Source of the DNA: an uncultured Anaeroplasma sp.
GTDB lineage: Bacteria > Bacillota_I > Bacilli_A > Acholeplasmatales > Anaeroplasmataceae
Reading direction: 5' to 3'
Length of the DNA stretch: 9,783 nucleotides
Assembly (NCBI GenBank): GCA_934216145.1
Contig: CAKQBG010000063.1
Span: forward strand, 1 to 9,783
The notes under the pieces were generated by a model. The model had not been told where the DNA came from. It made no database searches and saw only the letters and a program-made list of their open reading frames with translations. Of this stretch, positions 6,227 to 9,783 are shown in pieces; within the stretch, counting starts at the first letter, position 1, and each line of letters opens with the position of its first letter. Made by a program: the position numbers and the translations under genes.

Positions 6227-7129
6227 ATGGAATTAATTGATGTAACTAATATTTTTAAAAATTCCTTAGGTTATTCTTGGGGATTATATATGTTTAAGAT
6301 GAATAAGAATAATGGTGGTAGCTTTGTTTTCGATAAGGCTAGTATTGAACCAAACTATTTTAAAACTGTTTTAGAGGAAATATTAGATTCTTATACTAAT
6401 AAAACAATGGATAAAATGTCTACAATATTCCCTTATCAAGAGGGAGTAGATCCTAAAGGAAATTTATGCTTTATCCCTGTAGATGATATTAGAGTTAAGG
6501 GTAATATTGAATTATTTAAGGAGGCTATATATAATTCAGGTGATCAAATAGCTAATTCCTATAGTGGATATGTATTAGTAGGTAAGGATTTAGAAACTAA
6601 GGATGAATTATTTTTAATAACAAAAACTAATCCTATTTCTTCACTTTTAGCTAATAAGCTTTGTCCACTTGGAGATATAGAAGAACCTAAGATTGTTAAG
6701 TTAACTAAAAGAATTGATTGTTTTATTTTTAAAGAAAATCTTTATGCTGAAAATTTGAAGTTTGAGCGTATTTTTGGTATGTCTAGTTCATTAAGATTAT
6801 TATGTGAGGCTAATAGAAATTCTATTATTGAATCTAAAAAATTTGATGAGACTACTAATAACATGTTATTAAATGATAAGCTTATTAGAAACTTTCAGAA
6901 TGTTAATTTAAATAATATTGATAAGATTAGCTCTAGTAATGAGGAATTAGGTATTTTAAGTAAATATGTAGGATTTGAAATTAGTGATGAAGTTATGCAT
7001 ATTGATAATATTGATTCTACTAAGAAAATAATTAAATATTTAAGTGATAAAATTGTATTTAAGAATGGAAATGCTTATGAGGCAGTAAGCCTTAAGCCTT
7101 TAGTGGAAATTAATCAAAGTTTAGAATAA
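6227..7129 (+). CDS. DUF4868/KwaB-like protein (tentative), otherwise unknown
   Basis: This 300-residue soluble protein has no signal peptide, membrane segment or obvious catalytic motif. Its layout resembles the DUF4868 family that includes KwaB, the soluble subunit of the Kiwa anti-phage system. An N-terminal alpha/beta part (1-105) is followed by strands YVLVGKDLETKDELFLITKT (115-134), then KLTKRIDCFIFKENLYAEN (158-176) leading into the family-like FERIFG (179-184). A helical stretch (190-245) and a C-terminal segment with SDEVMHIDNIDSTKKIIKYL (253-272) and a final strand pair complete it. This is pattern recall, not an alignment. Kiwa pairs KwaB with a small tetraspan protein, KwaA; no clear KwaA is present, although the next gene encodes an unrelated-looking membrane protein. 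The start is well supported (AGAGG, 8-nt spacing). It has its own promoter and is probably monocistronic. Confidence 0.5.
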   Translation: MELIDVTNIFKNSLGYSWGLYMFKMNKNNGGSFVFDKASIEPNYFKTVLEEILDSYTNKTMDKMSTIFPYQEGVDPKGNLCFIPVDDIRVKGNIELFKEAIYNSGDQIANSYSGYVLVGKDLETKDELFLITKTNPISSLLANKLCPLGDIEEPKIVKLTKRIDCFIFKENLYAENLKFERIFGMSSSLRLLCEANRNSIIESKKFDETTNNMLLNDKLIRNFQNVNLNNIDKISSSNEELGILSKYVGFEISDEVMHIDNIDSTKKIIKYLSDKIVFKNGNAYEAVSLKPLVEINQSLE

Positions 7130-7132
7130 CTC

Positions 7133-7161
7133 TTTAAAAAAATAATATATTATATTATAAT
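7133..7161 (+). promoter_or_regulatory. Promoter of the CmpB-like/DUF1508 unit
   Basis: TTTAAA (7133-7138, 4/6) and a perfect TATAAT (7156-7161) are separated by 17 bp. The predicted start near 7168 leaves a leader of about 23 nt carrying AGGAG (7178-7182). Confidence 0.5.
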
Positions 7162-7190
7162 TTAATTAGATAAACATAGGAGATGATATT

Positions 7191-8075
7191 TTGCTTTATA
7201 CAATTGTTAAGTATTCATTAATCTTTTTTGTTGGTGCGATAGCAGGCTATATTATTGAGGTATTCTTTAGAAGATTTGTTTCTAGAAAAAAATGGATGAA
7301 TCCAGGCTTTTTAAATGGTCCTTGGCTTCCTTTATATGGATTTGGCTTAGTTTTACTTTATATCATTTGTGAGTATGTAAATTTTCCAACTCTACCATCC
7401 TGGCTTGATACTGTTTTAAAGATGGTTGTTATTACCTTTTCAATGACATTCATTGAATATATTGCTGGTTTAATTTTTATTAAGGAAATGAATATTAAAC
7501 TCTGGGATTATTCAAATCAATGGGGTAATATTCAAGGTATAATCTGTCCATTATATAGCTTCTTTTGGGGAGTTATTGGTTTTGCCTATTATATAGGTAT
7601 TCATAGCTTTACTAGATGGATTGTTGATGCTTGGAAGTCTGATTTATTATTATCATTCTTTGTTGGAATACTATTAGGATTATTTTTATTTGATTTAGGT
7701 ATTTCACTTCATTTAGCAACTAAGATTTCAAAATTCGCTAAGGAGAAGAATATGGTTGTTAGATTTGAGGAAATGAAAGGGGCCGCTTTAGGTATTAGAG
7801 GTAAGCTAAAGGATAAGATTACTAATGCTTCTGAGGAATATCAAAGAAAGCTTGATGAATTTAAGGATGATATGGTTAATCCAGCTGATGTTAGTGATAG
7901 ATATGCGATAGTAGGATTTATAACTGGCTTTGTTGGTTTTTTAATATTCCCCATTTTGATATCAATAAAGGGCTATCAATCTGAAAAATATAGAATATTT
8001 GCGGTAATGGGTATTATTATTTCATTTATTGAAATAATTGCATTAGTTGTTTTAGGTGTTATTTTTTATAGCTAG
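7191..8075 (+). CDS. CmpB-type 'putative ABC transporter permease' membrane protein with C-terminal extension
   Basis: This 294-residue polytopic protein belongs to the ABC_trans_CmpB family, common in Bacillota and of unproven function. Its motifs are GYIIEVFFRR (19-28), the loop NPGFLNGPWLPLYGFG (37-52), EYIAGLIFIKE (89-99), and LWDYSNQWGNIQGIICPLYSFFWG (104-127). Predicted membrane segments lie near 5-25, 45-62, 75-97, 117-138 and 151-173. A charged cytoplasmic helical region (178-236) and two more segments (238-258 and 267-291) follow; these last two are not part of the core family as I know it. Translation starts at TTG 7191, fixed by AGGAG 8 nt upstream (7178-7182); the nearby ATG at 7183 is out of frame. 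Despite the database name, no ATP-binding partner is encoded nearby. The DUF1508 gene follows after 10 nt, with its SD overlapping this stop. Confidence 0.8.
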   Translation: MLYTIVKYSLIFFVGAIAGYIIEVFFRRFVSRKKWMNPGFLNGPWLPLYGFGLVLLYIICEYVNFPTLPSWLDTVLKMVVITFSMTFIEYIAGLIFIKEMNIKLWDYSNQWGNIQGIICPLYSFFWGVIGFAYYIGIHSFTRWIVDAWKSDLLLSFFVGILLGLFLFDLGISLHLATKISKFAKEKNMVVRFEEMKGAALGIRGKLKDKITNASEEYQRKLDEFKDDMVNPADVSDRYAIVGFITGFVGFLIFPILISIKGYQSEKYRIFAVMGIIISFIEIIALVVLGVIFYS

Positions 8076-8085
8076 GAGGTAAAAT

Positions 8086-8793
8086 ATGGCAGTAGTAGGT
8101 AAATTTATAATTTATGAAGAGGGAGATTATTTCTTTAAATATATATTAAAGGCAAATAATGGACAAACTCTTATTATTAGTGAACCCTATAAGACTGAGA
8201 AGGCTTGTAGAGAGGGAATTAGTACTCTTCAAAAGAATTTAGAATCTCTTCAAATTGATTTTGAAAAGGATAAAAAAGGACAATATTGTTTTAGATTGAT
8301 TACTAAGCAAGGAAGACCTTTAGCTCAAAGTGCCAATTATAGTACTAAGAATCAAACTATCAGTGCGTCATCATCATTCAAAAGATTTGCGGTAACTGAG
8401 GATATTTCCTTAGATCCGGATGAATCTAATCATTTTAAGGTTGAGCTTTTTAAAGATAATGTTGAAAAGAAGGCTAATGGTAAATATAAGATTACAGCTG
8501 ATAGTGATGGAGATTATAATTATTCATTATTAGCTAATAATGGACAGGTTTTATGCGTTTCTCAAGCCTATAAATCTATGGAAAGCTGTAAGAAGGCTAT
8601 AGATAGCTTTAAGAAGCAGGTATATGAGGGTGATTTTTATATTTATACTGATAAGAATGGAAATTCTTTCTTTAAACTTTATAATTCTCAGCTAAGATTA
8701 GTAATGACGGGTGAAACCTATAAGAATAGAAAAGCAGTAGTTTCTGCAATTCAATCCATTCTAGCATTTACTGAAAATGCTAAGCTAGTTTAA
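8086..8793 (+). CDS. DUF1508 (YegP-like) protein with four repeats
   Basis: This 235-residue soluble protein is built from four DUF1508/YegP units of about 45 residues each. Each unit is a beta hairpin, an (A)NNGQ-type turn, a strand, a YKT/YKS motif and a helix. Unit 1 (5-53) has GKFIIYEE, KANNGQTLIISEPYKT and ACREGISTLQKN. Unit 2 (57-104) is divergent (QGRPLAQSANYST). Unit 3 (132-180) has GKYKIT, LANNGQVLCVSQAYKS and SCKKAIDSFKK. Unit 4 (182-230) has GDFYIYTDKNGNSFFKLYN and GETYKNRKAVVSAIQSI. Units 1 and 3 match each other best, as expected if an ancestral two-unit protein, the usual YegP length of about 110 residues, was duplicated, with residues 105-131 as linker. Function is unknown. AGGAGGT (8074-8080) overlaps the upstream stop, so it is cotranscribed with the membrane protein. 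Confidence 0.82.
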   Translation: MAVVGKFIIYEEGDYFFKYILKANNGQTLIISEPYKTEKACREGISTLQKNLESLQIDFEKDKKGQYCFRLITKQGRPLAQSANYSTKNQTISASSSFKRFAVTEDISLDPDESNHFKVELFKDNVEKKANGKYKITADSDGDYNYSLLANNGQVLCVSQAYKSMESCKKAIDSFKKQVYEGDFYIYTDKNGNSFFKLYNSQLRLVMTGETYKNRKAVVSAIQSILAFTENAKLV

Positions 8794-8798
8794 TAAAT

Positions 8799-8828
8799 AA
8801 GTGGACTTTTTAGTCCATTTTATTTTTA
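8799..8828 (+). terminator. Rho-independent terminator after the DUF1508 gene
   Basis: TGGACT (8802-8807) pairs with AGTCCA (8812-8817) around TTTT and can extend outward with A-T and G-T pairs (8799-8801 with 8818-8820). A T-rich tail follows. It lies 5 nt after the stop. Confidence 0.8.
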
Positions 8829-8841
8829 TTGATAATTATAT

Positions 8842-8847
8842 TATAAT
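8842..8847 (+). promoter_or_regulatory. Possible -10 element for the last gene
   Basis: A perfect TATAAT lies 25 nt before the ATG at 8873. No good -35 is found at 16-18 bp; the nearest strong hexamer, TTGATA (8829-8834), is too close and instead fits a poorer TAATAT at 8851-8856. Confidence 0.25.
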
Positions 8848-8872
8848 AATTAATATATCGGATGGTAATTAT

Positions 8873-9682
8873 ATGACATTAGAGGAAAAGCTTGAGAAGT
8901 CTAGAGTTGTTAAAAGCAAAATAAAACGATTAAAATCATTAGGTATTCAATCAAAAAGACAAAGAATATTATCTATAATTATTTTTGTTTTCATGACACT
9001 TTATATTGTTTATTCAAAGATTATATTAAATACAACTGGTTTTGATTGGTTAATTTTATTTATTGTTTTAAATTTAATAACTTTATTTTTTTTAAAACTA
9101 TTAGATAAGTCAGTAGTGGCTTTGAATCATATTTATCTTTATAAGACTATTGTCTTTATAAATAAGGTCTGTAAGGTTGGTGTATTTGCGTATACAATGA
9201 TTGTTTATTATAGTTTCTTTAATGATTTCTTTTTGGATAAATTTAATGTCACATTATTTGATTATATTGGAGGAGCTTTTAATAATAGGTATGATTGGAA
9301 AATTTTATGGAGTTATTCACTATCTTTAACTATAAAATTTATTAGTATGCTAGTTACAATAGTTTTATTTATCTCAACATTTTTTGATTTTGTTGTTATA
9401 TCTATTAAATATTTCTTTAAGGCATATCTATTTTATTTAGGAAGCATATTAGCATTAGTTCCTATTATTGGTCAGATATTTTATTTTTGGTGGTTATTTA
9501 ATAATAGTAAAAGATTTGATTATTATATTTTAAGTGAAAGTGGAAAGAGTGTTACAATAGAAACTAGAGAAATTAATAGTAAGAAATATTATATTGAAAA
9601 AGTATTAATAAAGCTTAGCATTACCTTATGTATAATTTGTGCAACTGGCTTAGGGATATATTTTATATTTATAAAAAAATAG
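8873..9682 (+). CDS. Multi-pass membrane protein of unknown family
   Basis: I do not recognise this 269-residue protein. It begins with a basic, charged amphipathic stretch (residues 1-31, rich in Lys, Arg and Glu), then has about six hydrophobic segments near 32-50, 57-77, 97-117, 145-178 (probably two), 184-209 and 245-266. A short polar loop at 210-244 separates the last two. GSILALVPIIGQIFYFWWLF (190-209) is the most distinctive segment. The 117-144 region with aromatic and Asp residues (FFNDFFLDKFN, DYIGG) is probably extracellular. There are no transporter or enzyme motifs that I can name. ATG 8873 is preferred (GGATGG at 8860-8865, 7 nt upstream); a GTG in the same frame at 8801 lies within the preceding terminator stem. 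It appears to be a separate transcription unit. Confidence 0.7.
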   Translation: MTLEEKLEKSRVVKSKIKRLKSLGIQSKRQRILSIIIFVFMTLYIVYSKIILNTTGFDWLILFIVLNLITLFFLKLLDKSVVALNHIYLYKTIVFINKVCKVGVFAYTMIVYYSFFNDFFLDKFNVTLFDYIGGAFNNRYDWKILWSYSLSLTIKFISMLVTIVLFISTFFDFVVISIKYFFKAYLFYLGSILALVPIIGQIFYFWWLFNNSKRFDYYILSESGKSVTIETREINSKKYYIEKVLIKLSITLCIICATGLGIYFIFIKK

Positions 9683-9783
9683 TCTTTACATAAATATTAA
9701 GAATAACATTAAGTTAAACACGAAAGAGTTGATTGAATACCAAATTTATAATTCCACTTTCATTTTACAACTCACGGGTAACA
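9683..9783. other. Right-edge sequence without recognisable gene
   Basis: No open frame of useful length and no terminator hairpin follow the last gene. The region from about 9719 has more C on the + strand than the genes to its left. It carries a spaced inverted repeat, GAGTTG (9726-9731) with CAACTC (9768-9773), with a second possible pair GAAAG (9722-9726) and CTTTC (9757-9761). It could be the start of another element or intergenic DNA cut by the window edge. Confidence 0.3.

Noticed and set aside
7141..7166. AT palindromes as a terminator or origin-like repeat
   Set aside because: Simple A/T alternation with no GC stem and no repeat period; better explained by the TATAAT promoter element.
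6227..8075. A complete two-gene Kiwa system
   Set aside because: The neighbouring membrane protein shows CmpB-family motifs, not a KwaA-like tetraspan, and it has its own promoter.
8801..8872. GTG 8801 as start of the last gene
   Set aside because: It lies within the terminator stem of the preceding gene and has no SD; ATG 8873 starts a plausible N-terminus.

Overview
The window is low-GC DNA with all genes on the + strand. It reads with the standard bacterial code: TGG encodes Trp, and TGA, TAA and TAG all act as stops. A Veg-family protein, a CmpB-type 'putative ABC transporter permease', strong Shine-Dalgarno (SD) sites and short rho-independent terminators point to an AT-rich Bacillota (Firmicutes) lineage, probably gut Bacilli/Erysipelotrichia-like; this lineage call is inference.

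Layout. (1) 1-182 has no recognisable gene and runs into a response regulator that begins abruptly at the last strand of its receiver domain (183-578). (2) 575-3572 is a tightly overlapping cluster: a VTC-type polyphosphate polymerase, a DUF4956 membrane protein, and a lipoprotein with a beta-helical carbohydrate-binding (Cthe_2159/DUF4353-like) body. The lipoprotein is split by a frameshift near 2160. (3) 3650-5834 holds housekeeping and metal-related genes: elongation factor P with an unusual loop, an orphan HypB-type GTPase, and a type I methionine aminopeptidase with an N-terminal SEC-C zinc motif. (4) 5904-6155 is veg, with its own promoter inside an inverted repeat and its own terminator. 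(5) 6227-7129 is a protein I read as DUF4868/KwaB-like. (6) 7191-8793 is a two-gene unit, a CmpB-like membrane protein plus a four-repeat DUF1508 protein, closed by a terminator. (7) 8873-9682 is an unrecognised multi-pass membrane protein, followed by about 100 bases without a feature I can support.

How the genes fit together. The regulator, VTC polymerase, DUF4956 protein and surface lipoprotein look like one translationally coupled envelope operon. VTC and DUF4956 are a known genomic pair, commonly found near CotH or carbohydrate-binding proteins. HypB and Map are also coupled (TAATG). The other genes have separate promoters. No complete novel system is demonstrable. The best leads are the KwaB-like gene, the non-canonical EF-P loop, the two gene-breaking events (receiver truncation and lipoprotein frameshift) and the inverted repeat over the veg promoter.
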